From Saccharomyces paradoxus (taxonomy: Eukaryota; Ascomycota; Saccharomycetes; Saccharomycetales; Saccharomycetaceae), in the NCBI RefSeq assembly GCF_002079055.1, contig NC_047490.1, positions 868,001 through 932,000 of the forward strand: a DNA stretch of 64,000 bases, written 5' to 3'. The position numbers and the translations under genes were made by a program. Position 1 is the stretch's first letter; every line of letters starts with the position of its first letter. This document shows positions 30,975 through 41,675 of the stretch, piece after piece. The notes under the pieces were generated by a model that saw only the letters and a program-made list of their open reading frames with translations, was not told the origin of the DNA and did no database searches.

Positions 30975-31554
30975 ATTTGCGTGTGTGAATATATATTGTA
31001 TATATATGCGCTGGCGGGTGGAAAGGAGCAATTAAATATTTGGCTTGAGAGTAGAAAAGTAAGAGATCAAGAAAAGGGAATTGTTGAATAAAAATTTGAA
31101 AAAAACAAGATTGAAGTGCCATAGAAGAGAAACAGCCCACACAGGGGAGGAGCCCACTGGAAAAGGGGCACAGACCAACTTTAAATAGGAAACAGAAGAT
31201 AACACAAGCCAGCGATACAACAGCACCAAACACCGAAAAAGAGTAGTCAAAACTGCTCTCTGGTGCTGGAAAAACTGAAAAAAAAGCTGCTGCGTTGGCT
31301 CGTACGGTGAAAAATTTTCTCTCTACTTTTTGCGCTGTTCCTTCGTGCGAAATTACCGCAAACCCGGTAAAATTTATACGTATATAATGATAAAATATTA
31401 TTCGTACCAAGTGATTACAATGGCGCAATTTGGAAAAAAAAGTTTTAGTTGTTTTTCCCCCGGGATTTGCTCGAGATGACTGAAACTTGTAGTCGATGAG
31501 TCTAAACCATAGGCAGCAAATATTACCAACATACACTGGTGTACACACCTTCAT
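30952..31554 (-). other. Long open frame through the RTN1 leader/promoter (200 codons)
   Basis: From an ATG at 31552-31554 this frame runs 200 codons and ends just inside RTN1 in another frame, overlapping the RTN1 ATG. It is not the antisense shadow of a known gene, since nearly all of it is intergenic. The product would be rich in Phe, Cys, Ser and Leu with two to three hydrophobic stretches (FGAVVSLACVIFCFLFKVG; FIQQFPFLDLLLFY). I recognise no family. The T-rich composition of the strand lowers stop frequency only partly. It could be a de novo gene, a repressive overlapping upstream ORF, or chance. Confidence 0.2.
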
Positions 31555-31584
31555 GTACAGACACACGCACGTACACGCACAAAC

Positions 31585-31616
<32 letters not shown>

Positions 31617-31754
31617 TCGCATAGGTATTTGTATGCGTAAAAGAGTTCTTGTGTGTGCATAAGCTAGTTTCGCACTACCTCTTACGGTAGATTAAATCAC
31701 TATCTCTATAAAATAATACTTGCAAGAAAACGAAATATTTTGTATCACTCCCAA
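30975..31754. promoter_or_regulatory. Divergent RTN1/LYS4 upstream region
   Basis: A 780-base shared region. It contains a perfect (AT)12 microsatellite at 31585-31608 near LYS4. LYS4 should respond to Lys14 and Gcn4. I could not find a clean Lys14 site (TCCRNYGGA), and only a near-match to the Gcn4 site (gatgagtct near 31495). Confidence 0.45.
31585..31608 (+). repeat. (AT)12 microsatellite
   Basis: Twelve perfect AT units, followed by gtatata, about 147 bases upstream of the LYS4 start. It may double as the TATA region. Confidence 0.85.
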
Positions 31755-33836
31755 ATGCTACGATCAACCACAATTACTCGTTCGTTCCATAGCTCTAGGA
31801 CCTGGTTGAGGGGTCAGAACCTAACTGAAAAAATTGTTCAATCCTATGCGGTCAACCTTCCTGAAGGCAAAGTTGTGCATTCCGGTGACTATGTATCGAT
31901 CAAACCGGCACACTGTATGTCCCACGATAATTCGTGGCCCGTAGCCTTGAAATTCATGGGACTTGGCGCTACCAAGATCAAAAATCCTTCACAAATTGTG
32001 AACACGCTGGACCACGATATCCAGAATAAATCAGAGAAAAATTTGACCAAGTACAAGAACATTGAAAACTTCGCCAAGAAACATCATATAGACCACTACC
32101 CTGCTGGTAGAGGTATCGGTCATCAAATCATGATTGAGGAGGGCTATGCCTTCCCCTTGAACATGACGGTCGCATCTGACTCGCATTCAAACACCTACGG
32201 TGGTTTGGGGTCACTGGGGACCCCGATAGTGAGAACAGACGCTGCAGCCATATGGGCCACGGGACAAACGTGGTGGCAGATCCCACCAGTGGCTCAGGTG
32301 GAGTTGAAAGGCCAATTGCCTCAGGGCGTCTCCGGAAAAGATATCATTGTCGCATTATGTGGGCTTTTCAACAATGACCAGGTTCTAAACCACGCCATTG
32401 AATTCACGGGTGACTCTTTGAATGCATTGCCTATTGATCACAGACTCACTATAGCTAACATGACCACCGAGTGGGGGGCACTTTCTGGTCTGTTCCCCGT
32501 AGACAAGACTTTAATCGACTGGTATAAGAACCGTTTGCAAAAGCTGGGCACCAATAACCATCCAAGAATTAACCCAAAAACTATCCGCGAACTGGAAGGA
32601 AAAGCGGATATTCTGAAAGCAGACAAGGATGCACACTATGCCAAAAAACTAGTTATCGACCTTGCCACATTAACTCACTACGTCTCGGGCCCCAACAGTG
32701 TCAAGGTTTCCAACACCGTACAAGACCTATCTCAACAAGATGTCAAGATAAATAAAGCTTATCTGGTGTCTTGTACGAACTCCCGTCTTTCTGATTTGCA
32801 ATCTGCAGCGGAAGTGGTTTGTCCCACTGGTGATTTAAGCAAGGTCAACAAAGTAGCTCCTGGTGTAGAGTTCTATGTGGCCGCTGCCTCTTCAGAAATT
32901 GAAGCAGATGCCCGTAAATCAGGCGCCTGGGAAAAGCTACTAAAGGCCGGCTGTATCCCACTACCTTCTGGCTGTGGTCCATGCATCGGTTTGGGTGCAG
33001 GTTTACTGGAACCAGGTGAAGTTGGTATCAGTGCCACAAACAGAAACTTTAAAGGTAGAATGGGCTCCAAGGATGCGTTGGCTTACTTAGCTTCCCCTGC
33101 TGTGGTCGCCGCTTCTGCCATATTGGGTAAGATCGCTTCTCCTGCTGAAGTGTTGTCTACGAGTGAAATCCCATTCAACGGTGTTAAGACTGAGATAATT
33201 GAGAACCCTGTGGCTGAAGAGGAAGTTAACACTGGATCTGAGACTCCAAAGCAATCCGTTGAGATATTAGAAGGTTTCCCAAAAGAGTTTTCTGGCGAAT
33301 TGGTTCTGTGTGATGCCGATAACATCAACACCGACGGTATATATCCAGGTAAGTACACTTACCAGGACGATGTGCCTAAAGAAAAGATGGCGCAAGTTTG
33401 TATGGAAAATTATGACGCTGAATTCAGAACAAAGGTTCATCCAGGTGACATAGTGATCAGCGGGTTCAATTTCGGTACCGGTTCCTCCAGGGAACAAGCA
33501 GCTACCGCATTATTGGCCAAGGGTATCAACCTAGTTGTCTCAGGATCCTTTGGTAATATTTTTTCAAGAAACTCCATCAACAATGCTCTTCTGACCTTGG
33601 AAATCCCAGCATTAATCAAAAAATTGCGTGAGAAATATCAAGGCGCTCCAAAGGAACTGACAAGAAGAACTGGTTGGTTTTTGAAATGGGATGTAGCTAA
33701 TGCTAAAGTGGTCGTTACCGAAGGTTCTTTGGACGGTCCTGTGATCTTGGAGCAAAACGTGGGTGAGCTAGGTAAAAACCTGCAAGAAATTATTGTAAAA
33801 GGTGGCTTGGAAGGTTGGGTCAAATCCCAACTATAG
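31755..33836 (+). CDS. LYS4: Homoaconitase, mitochondrial
   Basis: Lysine biosynthesis through alpha-aminoadipate: converts homocitrate-derived homoaconitate to homoisocitrate, as a 4Fe-4S enzyme in the mitochondrial matrix. The ATG at 31755 gives 693 residues ([17 protein letters not shown]), the S. cerevisiae length, with a typical Arg/Ser-rich presequence. Aconitase-family cluster cysteines are seen in SCTNSR (about residue 340) and in [10 protein letters not shown] (about 406-411). The C-terminal swivel domain has the ligand motif [10 protein letters not shown]. Confidence 0.98.
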   Translation: MLRSTTITRSFHSSRTWLRGQNLTEKIVQSYAVNLPEGKVVHSGDYVSIKPAHCMSHDNSWPVALKFMGLGATKIKNPSQIVNTLDHDIQNKSEKNLTKYKNIENFAKKHHIDHYPAGRGIGHQIMIEEGYAFPLNMTVASDSHSNTYGGLGSLGTPIVRTDAAAIWATGQTWWQIPPVAQVELKGQLPQGVSGKDIIVALCGLFNNDQVLNHAIEFTGDSLNALPIDHRLTIANMTTEWGALSGLFPVDKTLIDWYKNRLQKLGTNNHPRINPKTIRELEGKADILKADKDAHYAKKLVIDLATLTHYVSGPNSVKVSNTVQDLSQQDVKINKAYLVSCTNSRLSDLQSAAEVVCPTGDLSKVNKVAPGVEFYVAAASSEIEADARKSGAWEKLLKAGCIPLPSGCGPCIGLGAGLLEPGEVGISATNRNFKGRMGSKDALAYLASPAVVAASAILGKIASPAEVLSTSEIPFNGVKTEIIENPVAEEEVNTGSETPKQSVEILEGFPKEFSGELVLCDADNINTDGIYPGKYTYQDDVPKEKMAQVCMENYDAEFRTKVHPGDIVISGFNFGTGSSREQAATALLAKGINLVVSGSFGNIFSRNSINNALLTLEIPALIKKLREKYQGAPKELTRRTGWFLKWDVANAKVVVTEGSLDGPVILEQNVGELGKNLQEIIVKGGLEGWVKSQL

Positions 33837-34135
33837 TGCGCATAAAATCTGAAAGGAACGCATCCTTTTCTTTATTTATTAAGTTTATTTATTTATTTAC
33901 GATTATTCACGTATTTTGTCGTTAATCTATCGATATACAAATTTTTATTTGTAGGTTTTCTATTTCTCCTCATTATATTTCGAAGGTGCTCTTGTGATAT
34001 TAAAAACAAATATCTCATCTAAAATCCGTTGGAAAAACAACGTACATACATTTCTACATAAAAAAATGCCAAGCAGGCGCTCGAGATAGTTTCAGAAAAT
34101 ACTCACCTGACCATTAACTGAGGTAGCAAACATCC

Positions 34136-35770
34136 ATGGATAAGTATACTGCTTTAATTAATGATGAGAATTTTTCAACTCTTACATTGAGTGTCTCAAG
34201 ATATCCCAAAAGTTTGGTATATTGGGAGAGATTACTGAACTATATAGTAAAGGCTTCCGCACCAATTTGCAAGTCCACTGAGCCTCAACTACTAGAGCTA
34301 ATACGACATACATATTCTTCTATGCTAAATGAGTTTCCCTATTTAGAAAACTACTATATCGACTTCGCATTACTGGAGTACAAATTGGGGAATGTTTCTA
34401 CCTCGCATAAGATATTTCAACGCGGATTGCAAGCCTTTAATCAAAGATCTTTGCTACTGTGGACGTCGTATCTAAAGTTTTGTAATAACGTTGTCTTAAA
34501 CCAGAAGCAATTGTTTAAAAAATATGAAACAGCTGAAGAATATGTCGGTTTGCATTTTTTCAGTGGAGAATTTTGGGATTTGTATCTGGAACAAATCAGA
34601 TCAAGATGCACATCTTCAAAGAGGTATTGGAACGTTTTGAGGAAGATACTAGAAATTCCTTTACACTCTTTTTCGAAATTTTATGCGTTATGGTTGCAGA
34701 ATATAGACGATATAATGGATCTGAAGCAGCTGTCACAGCTAACAAGTAAAGATGAATTATTGAAAAAACTCAAGATAGATATCAATTATAGTGGAAGGAA
34801 AGGTCCATACCTTCAAGATGCAAAGAAAAAGTTGAGGAAAATAACGAAGGAAATGTACATGGTTGTTCAATACCAAGTGCTAGAAATTTATTCCATTTTT
34901 GAATCAAATATTTATATCAACTATTACACATCTCCAGAAACCTTGGTTTCTTCAGATGAAATAGAAACATGGATAAAATATCTGGATTACACCATCACTT
35001 TACAAACCGATTCTTTAACCCATTTAAATTTCCAAAGGGCTTTACTTCCTCTGGCCCATTATGATATTGTATGGATAAAATACAGTAAATGGTTGATAAA
35101 TTCAAAAAAAGACCTTGTGGGGGCGAAAAACGTTCTATTAATGGGTTTGAAATTTTCTTTGAAGAAGACCAAAATAATAAAATTACTGTATTCAGTTATC
35201 TGTAAGTTGAATGACTACGTACTTTTACGAAATCTATTGGAAAAAATTGAGTCCTCATATTCTGACAACGTTGAAAATGTTGATGATTTTGAGATATTTT
35301 GGGATTACCTTCAATTTAAAACGTTCTGTCAGAATTCTCTGTATTCTAGTCGATATTCTGATTCTCAATCGAACGGACTTCTAAATAAAGAGCTATTTGA
35401 TAAAGTATGGAAACGTTTGAGCTGTAAAGAAAAGAAAAGTGGTCAAGAAATTTTATTGAATAACTTAGTACAGTTTTATTCAAAGGACACCGTTGAGTTC
35501 GTAGAAAAAAACATATTTCAAAAAATAATAACATCTGGCTGGAAATACTACCTACAGAACAGTATATTTTGGAACTGTTATTGCCGTTTGATTTATTTCG
35601 ATGCTTCTAGATCATATCTGGACAAGAGGCAATATATTGTCAAAAAAATATGGCCCCAAATAGACAAGAAATTTGCACAGAGTGTTCTGCCATCTTTAAC
35701 AGAATTCTGTCAATCATACTTCCCCGAAGAAATGGATACATTAGAAGAAATGTTTACTGAAGAACCTTAG
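34136..35770 (+). CDS. PRP42: U1 snRNP protein Prp42
   Basis: Essential yeast-specific U1 snRNP protein that pairs with Prp39 as a scaffold. It has 544 residues, as in S. cerevisiae. The protein is almost wholly helical, with half-a-TPR (HAT) repeats rich in Trp/Tyr (LLWTSYLKF, WDLYLEQIR, FYALWLQNI, WIKYSKWLI). No catalytic motif. Upstream (33837-34135, about 300 bases) is AT-rich LYS4 3' sequence and a short promoter, with nothing else seen. Confidence 0.96.
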   Translation: MDKYTALINDENFSTLTLSVSRYPKSLVYWERLLNYIVKASAPICKSTEPQLLELIRHTYSSMLNEFPYLENYYIDFALLEYKLGNVSTSHKIFQRGLQAFNQRSLLLWTSYLKFCNNVVLNQKQLFKKYETAEEYVGLHFFSGEFWDLYLEQIRSRCTSSKRYWNVLRKILEIPLHSFSKFYALWLQNIDDIMDLKQLSQLTSKDELLKKLKIDINYSGRKGPYLQDAKKKLRKITKEMYMVVQYQVLEIYSIFESNIYINYYTSPETLVSSDEIETWIKYLDYTITLQTDSLTHLNFQRALLPLAHYDIVWIKYSKWLINSKKDLVGAKNVLLMGLKFSLKKTKIIKLLYSVICKLNDYVLLRNLLEKIESSYSDNVENVDDFEIFWDYLQFKTFCQNSLYSSRYSDSQSNGLLNKELFDKVWKRLSCKEKKSGQEILLNNLVQFYSKDTVEFVEKNIFQKIITSGWKYYLQNSIFWNCYCRLIYFDASRSYLDKRQYIVKKIWPQIDKKFAQSVLPSLTEFCQSYFPEEMDTLEEMFTEEP

Positions 35771-35869
35771 TTTGAAGGCATTGCCATTTATAAAAAGGTA
35801 TAAATATGTAAGTGTATACTTAATGACCGTTAAAGAAAAACTGCCAGCCTTCATAAGTCCCGCCGATTT

Positions 35870-36526
35870 CTATAACTGTCGTTCAAATGCTTGATACGGC
35901 GGAGTGGCAAGGACGGCCTGCGCAGTCCTAATATCGATATTGATATCTTCGATTAAGGCTTCTTTAGTAGTATAGTTCAATTCAGGCCTAATATGACCCA
36001 AAATATTGAACTTGACCTTGGCCCCGTAAAAGTCATTTTTGAAATCATGAATAACATGTAATTCCATGGTTTTGAAATCATTTCCGTAGAATGGATTCTT
36101 CCCCACTGAAAGTACCATAGGAAGTACGAACAAATCGCCGTTTGCTTCACTTAGGTATCGACCGTAATTGTAAATCACAGTTCTCCCATCCCGCCTTGTT
36201 TCCACCGAGGGTTCTCTACCATCAATAGCTTTGATGTGAGCAAACCCGAAGTAAACTCCTAAATCCAAATCGTTTATATCTTTAGGTAGCTGCTCTATGG
36301 GCACATTGGCAGTAGGAATACCCAATTCAGCAGATCCACGACCAAACCCGCATACAATGTCACAATACTCGGTAACAAGTGGAAATGGTGGACTTGGTTG
36401 CGCAGGTATTGGTAAATCGACTTCTCGTTTAAAACTATCGATTATATCTGTATTCGTATTTCGACGCATTAAGAAAGTACCTGCTAACACGAGCAATAAT
36501 GAAACATAGACAGCCCACGTAAACAT
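35870..36526 (-). CDS. FMN1: Riboflavin kinase Fmn1
   Basis: Phosphorylates riboflavin to FMN and is essential. It is found in mitochondrial and ER membranes. The ATG at 36524-36526 gives 218 residues (MFTWAVYVSLLLVLAGTF), the annotated S. cerevisiae start, with a hydrophobic membrane segment at about 4-20. The flavokinase domain has GFGRGSAELGIPTANVP (about 63-79, ATP/flavin loop) and the catalytic-Glu region FKTMELHVIHDF. An in-frame ATG 30 codons upstream (36614-36616) offers a longer form with a basic N-terminus. I keep the shorter form as the main call. MRPL7 is divergent. Confidence 0.95.
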   Translation of the reverse strand: MFTWAVYVSLLLVLAGTFLMRRNTNTDIIDSFKREVDLPIPAQPSPPFPLVTEYCDIVCGFGRGSAELGIPTANVPIEQLPKDINDLDLGVYFGFAHIKAIDGREPSVETRRDGRTVIYNYGRYLSEANGDLFVLPMVLSVGKNPFYGNDFKTMELHVIHDFKNDFYGAKVKFNILGHIRPELNYTTKEALIEDINIDIRTAQAVLATPPYQAFERQL

Positions 36527-38124
<1,598 letters not shown>

Positions 38125-38517
38125 CGAATATAAACTGATGGTCATGCCTGTGGTTAACCATGCCCAATGGTAGAACGCAAAAGGCATATGTAATTTCCAA
38201 TTCGTCATGTAAATATATAAAATGTGCAAGATACTATCTCTCTCTTTCTCAAACATATAGTCCCCTATAGGCTCTTAGATCTTTAAAACTTGTTATAAAA
38301 TTGGACGTCTCTTACACAACTCAACTCTGTATAAAGCATTTTAAAAAAGAAAATGTACATATATAAGTGAATACTTGTTTAAAAATGAGAACAGCGATCC
38401 CTACTCAATTAGAATCTCTTCGAAGATTTTCCTTATTTCTTTTTTTGAATTTTTAATTTTTATTCTGAATTTATCTCCTTTGACATTATAACTTACACTT
38501 TCTTGACTCAGAGTCAT
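38125..38517. other. Convergent MRPL7/SEC26 3' region
   Basis: A 393-base AT-rich gap with T-rich runs near 38430-38465. No gene or RNA seen. Confidence 0.5.
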
Positions 38518-41439
38518 TCAAACATGAGTGAGAGTAAGTTTATTGGTCTTCTTAGCAATCAATGCCACTCTGTCACCTAAGGACAGAGCTAAACCTTGTC
38601 CCTTTGAACGGATACGGACATAACCTATAACTTCACTGGTTTTGGAATCTTTTTCAATACACAAGTTGGCTAGCGCATCCTCACCAAAAGATGATTTTGC
38701 ATACAGATTACAACTTAAGAACCTACAGTCATCTTCTCCTAACGACTCGGATGGTGTTAGAATACCCATGTTTGTTCCCTTGACCAGTTCTTTCAGATAA
38801 GCATGCAATGTTGGTAGTTGTGATTTGACCGATATTTTGTTCTCCCACTCAAATGCATTCCACATAGTACGGAAATGTTCATCATCAGTAGTGGCTGGTT
38901 TGATATAATCCATAATGTCAACATGGACGTCGTTTAAGATAACATAGCGAGCATCTTCACCATGCGCACCATCATAAATAATATTACCGAAAATGACACC
39001 AGTGTCGGCAGAAGAAACTTTGACAGTAACGGTGAATTTGTGGAAGCCATGAGGAATGACGTTAGTCTTCTGTGGTGTGTCAATAATTTTCAAATCACCA
39101 AGAGTTGCAAATTGCACATGTAGGTTTTTCAATGTTTCCTTCGTTTGATTAACAAGAAGAACATCTAATACAACATCAAATTGATTATTTGTGATACAAG
39201 CCTCAGCGTAAACCGGGTCAGAAAATCCGCATAAAGGTACGATCTTCTTAAGCTTAGAAATACTAGAACTGCTAGTAGCGTGGATCGCATCCCCTTTCAT
39301 TGCCAGTTGCAAATCTTCTTCAATACTATCCTTTTGCACATTAGTAGAATTTACACCGGCAAATTGCCTGAAAGAAATCGGTCTATCAATCGGTTCGATG
39401 TTTTTGCTATTATCTTTCAATGCTCTCTTATGCTTGTTTTTCTTTGCAATTTCAATTTGCCTCTTGAACGAAGATTTGGTGGTGTCCAAGAATGCAACCT
39501 CCAGAAGTTTAACTTCTTCCTTCTTTTCCTCAGGGTTAGCTTCATCCAATAAAATGGAAATAGATGTCATAACTCTCTCTAAAGAATCCTCATCAATTTT
39601 TTTCTCTACTAGAGAACTTTGACCCACTCTTACAATACTAACCAAAATCAATAAAGCTTCTGCCTTTAGAGCGTTGGTGACTGTTTTGTTCTTAGAAACC
39701 TTTTCGAATTTTAAAACAAGTTTGATGATGGTATTGGCCAAAATGGCAGCTGTGTAAAAATCACCACTTAAAACAAAACGGCGGATCGGTGGTCTAGAAT
39801 CACGCTCTTCATCAGTAACAGACTTTTGAGAAGTTTTTACATCGAAGGCACTCTCAGTGGCATATGTACCGTCTGGTAGAATAACTGGGCCAGTTGGCTT
39901 GGCTGTAGCGTCAACTTCATTTTCTTCGGCATCTTCTTGGTTTCGTGTTGACTTCTTTATTTCTGATTGAAGAATAGGAAGCTCACCTACGCTATTACGG
40001 ATGTGCTTCCAACAATGTTGTATCTCACTTTCTTCTTCAGCATATTCACCCATAATCCATAACGCACCACGGTAAGCCTTAGCAGATTTTACATTGTCTA
40101 AGGTCTGAACCATATTTTCAAGGATATTGGCTCTAAGTTGTGGATATTTTTCGATCACTTCTTTGATAAAGGCTATGACACCACTAGCGGCAACTGAGTT
40201 TAAATCACCAATGAAATCTAATAACAGGGAAACAACACCTGCGGCCATTTCTACAAAGTTTACTGCCACCGTACGGATAGTTTTAATTAACAATTGTCTA
40301 TACTGCATTGCCTTGTCTTGATCTGGATTATTTACGGTTGTTTGCAATTCTTTTTTCAAAAGCTGAACAACATCTTCAGCATTCCTGGATGTCGCCAAGT
40401 CCATTGAGATATCAAGCGCCTTTGAACGGACGTCTAGATCCTCTGCGTTCAAGACTCTCAAAATATCCAAGGTCAATTCTTCCAAAGCACCTACATTATT
40501 AGCGTTGATGTCTTGAATACGATCTAGAACAATTAACTTAATGTTATTGTCAGAAACCTTGACGGCCAAGTCAATCAATTTGTTTACCGCAGGAACTAAG
40601 ACATTTGGATTAGCGGACAACACAGTTAGGGCTAATGCGGTCTCGAAGACAACTTCGTCGGAAGTTGTGGTGGAAAGCAGTTCCATCAATAGTTCGATAT
40701 ATTGGGCTTTCAAAGCAGGAGTCCTGTTTGCATCCTGCCTAATAAATTGAACAAAGACAGCTTGTAATAAAGGGTCTAAATTCTCTATATCAGTAATGTT
40801 GTTCTCCAAATAATGTAAGGCCTTTTCACGATCTAATTCAGCTAACCCAATAAACGCGTTTCTTTTACATATTGGATCAGTTTCAGCCACTATGAACGAA
40901 TTGATGATTTCTCTAGCATCGGGAAGTAGATGTTCACTAACCTTGAAAATAGAGAAAACTGCTAAGATAGCATACTTGCGAACATATGCATGACGGTATT
41001 CCAAGCACCCCAAGACAGCAGGAACCATCTGTTCCAACAGTTCGGCCTCTCTCAACTTTGTTAAAAACCTTAATGTGTTACCTCTAATATATTCATTAGG
41101 ATGTTGCAAATCGTGCTGGATGGCATTACAGACAAGAATCATTTCATGTCTCAATTTCCCATCTTCAGCTAATTTGGGAACAATTTCCCAGTAGAAGTAC
41201 AAAAGCTTCTTCAATTCCTTATTTTTAGAAGGCATGACAAATCTTATTATGTGCATCAACAATTCAGGCATTGGATTTCCCTCCAACATTGTAACTAAAA
41301 TTGATTTCATCGTATCAATTTTTTGTTCATCAGATCCCTTTTCAAGAGCCTTCTGAAAATCGGTACTTGAGTAAGTCTCCATATTCGGAGAAGGATCAAA
41401 AACCAACGTGTACGCTGGCTGTGAAGAAAATGAAGTCAT
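38518..41439 (-). CDS. SEC26: Coatomer subunit beta (beta-COP)
   Basis: COPI coat subunit for Golgi-to-ER and intra-Golgi transport; essential. It has 973 residues, as in S. cerevisiae. The N-terminal two thirds form a HEAT/ARM solenoid of the adaptin-trunk type (NEYIRGNTLRFLTKLREAEL, YVRKYAILAVFSIF). A linker of acidic/Lys-rich sequence follows (about 500-560 and 640-700). The C-terminal beta-COP appendage ends the protein. Minus strand, followed on its 5' side by YDR239C. Confidence 0.97.
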   Translation of the reverse strand: MTSFSSQPAYTLVFDPSPNMETYSSTDFQKALEKGSDEQKIDTMKSILVTMLEGNPMPELLMHIIRFVMPSKNKELKKLLYFYWEIVPKLAEDGKLRHEMILVCNAIQHDLQHPNEYIRGNTLRFLTKLREAELLEQMVPAVLGCLEYRHAYVRKYAILAVFSIFKVSEHLLPDAREIINSFIVAETDPICKRNAFIGLAELDREKALHYLENNITDIENLDPLLQAVFVQFIRQDANRTPALKAQYIELLMELLSTTTSDEVVFETALALTVLSANPNVLVPAVNKLIDLAVKVSDNNIKLIVLDRIQDINANNVGALEELTLDILRVLNAEDLDVRSKALDISMDLATSRNAEDVVQLLKKELQTTVNNPDQDKAMQYRQLLIKTIRTVAVNFVEMAAGVVSLLLDFIGDLNSVAASGVIAFIKEVIEKYPQLRANILENMVQTLDNVKSAKAYRGALWIMGEYAEEESEIQHCWKHIRNSVGELPILQSEIKKSTRNQEDAEENEVDATAKPTGPVILPDGTYATESAFDVKTSQKSVTDEERDSRPPIRRFVLSGDFYTAAILANTIIKLVLKFEKVSKNKTVTNALKAEALLILVSIVRVGQSSLVEKKIDEDSLERVMTSISILLDEANPEEKKEEVKLLEVAFLDTTKSSFKRQIEIAKKNKHKRALKDNSKNIEPIDRPISFRQFAGVNSTNVQKDSIEEDLQLAMKGDAIHATSSSSISKLKKIVPLCGFSDPVYAEACITNNQFDVVLDVLLVNQTKETLKNLHVQFATLGDLKIIDTPQKTNVIPHGFHKFTVTVKVSSADTGVIFGNIIYDGAHGEDARYVILNDVHVDIMDYIKPATTDDEHFRTMWNAFEWENKISVKSQLPTLHAYLKELVKGTNMGILTPSESLGEDDCRFLSCNLYAKSSFGEDALANLCIEKDSKTSEVIGYVRIRSKGQGLALSLGDRVALIAKKTNKLTLTHV

Positions 41440-41675
41440 AACTGCGCTCTCGTTCGATGATTGTGATTACTTTAGTTTATTTTCAAGGCAATCTTTACTG
41501 AGACATGATCAACGTCAAATTTCACTTGTCGAGCTGTTGTTTTCTGATTTCGTTCTACGTGTAACGAATACACGGAATGGAAAAAAAGTCCTCCAATAAA
41601 GCAGGGTAATACTATCCCGAAGATCCTGTTACATAGGCGTTATATATCATATCTATAGACCTATAGAGAAAGAAA

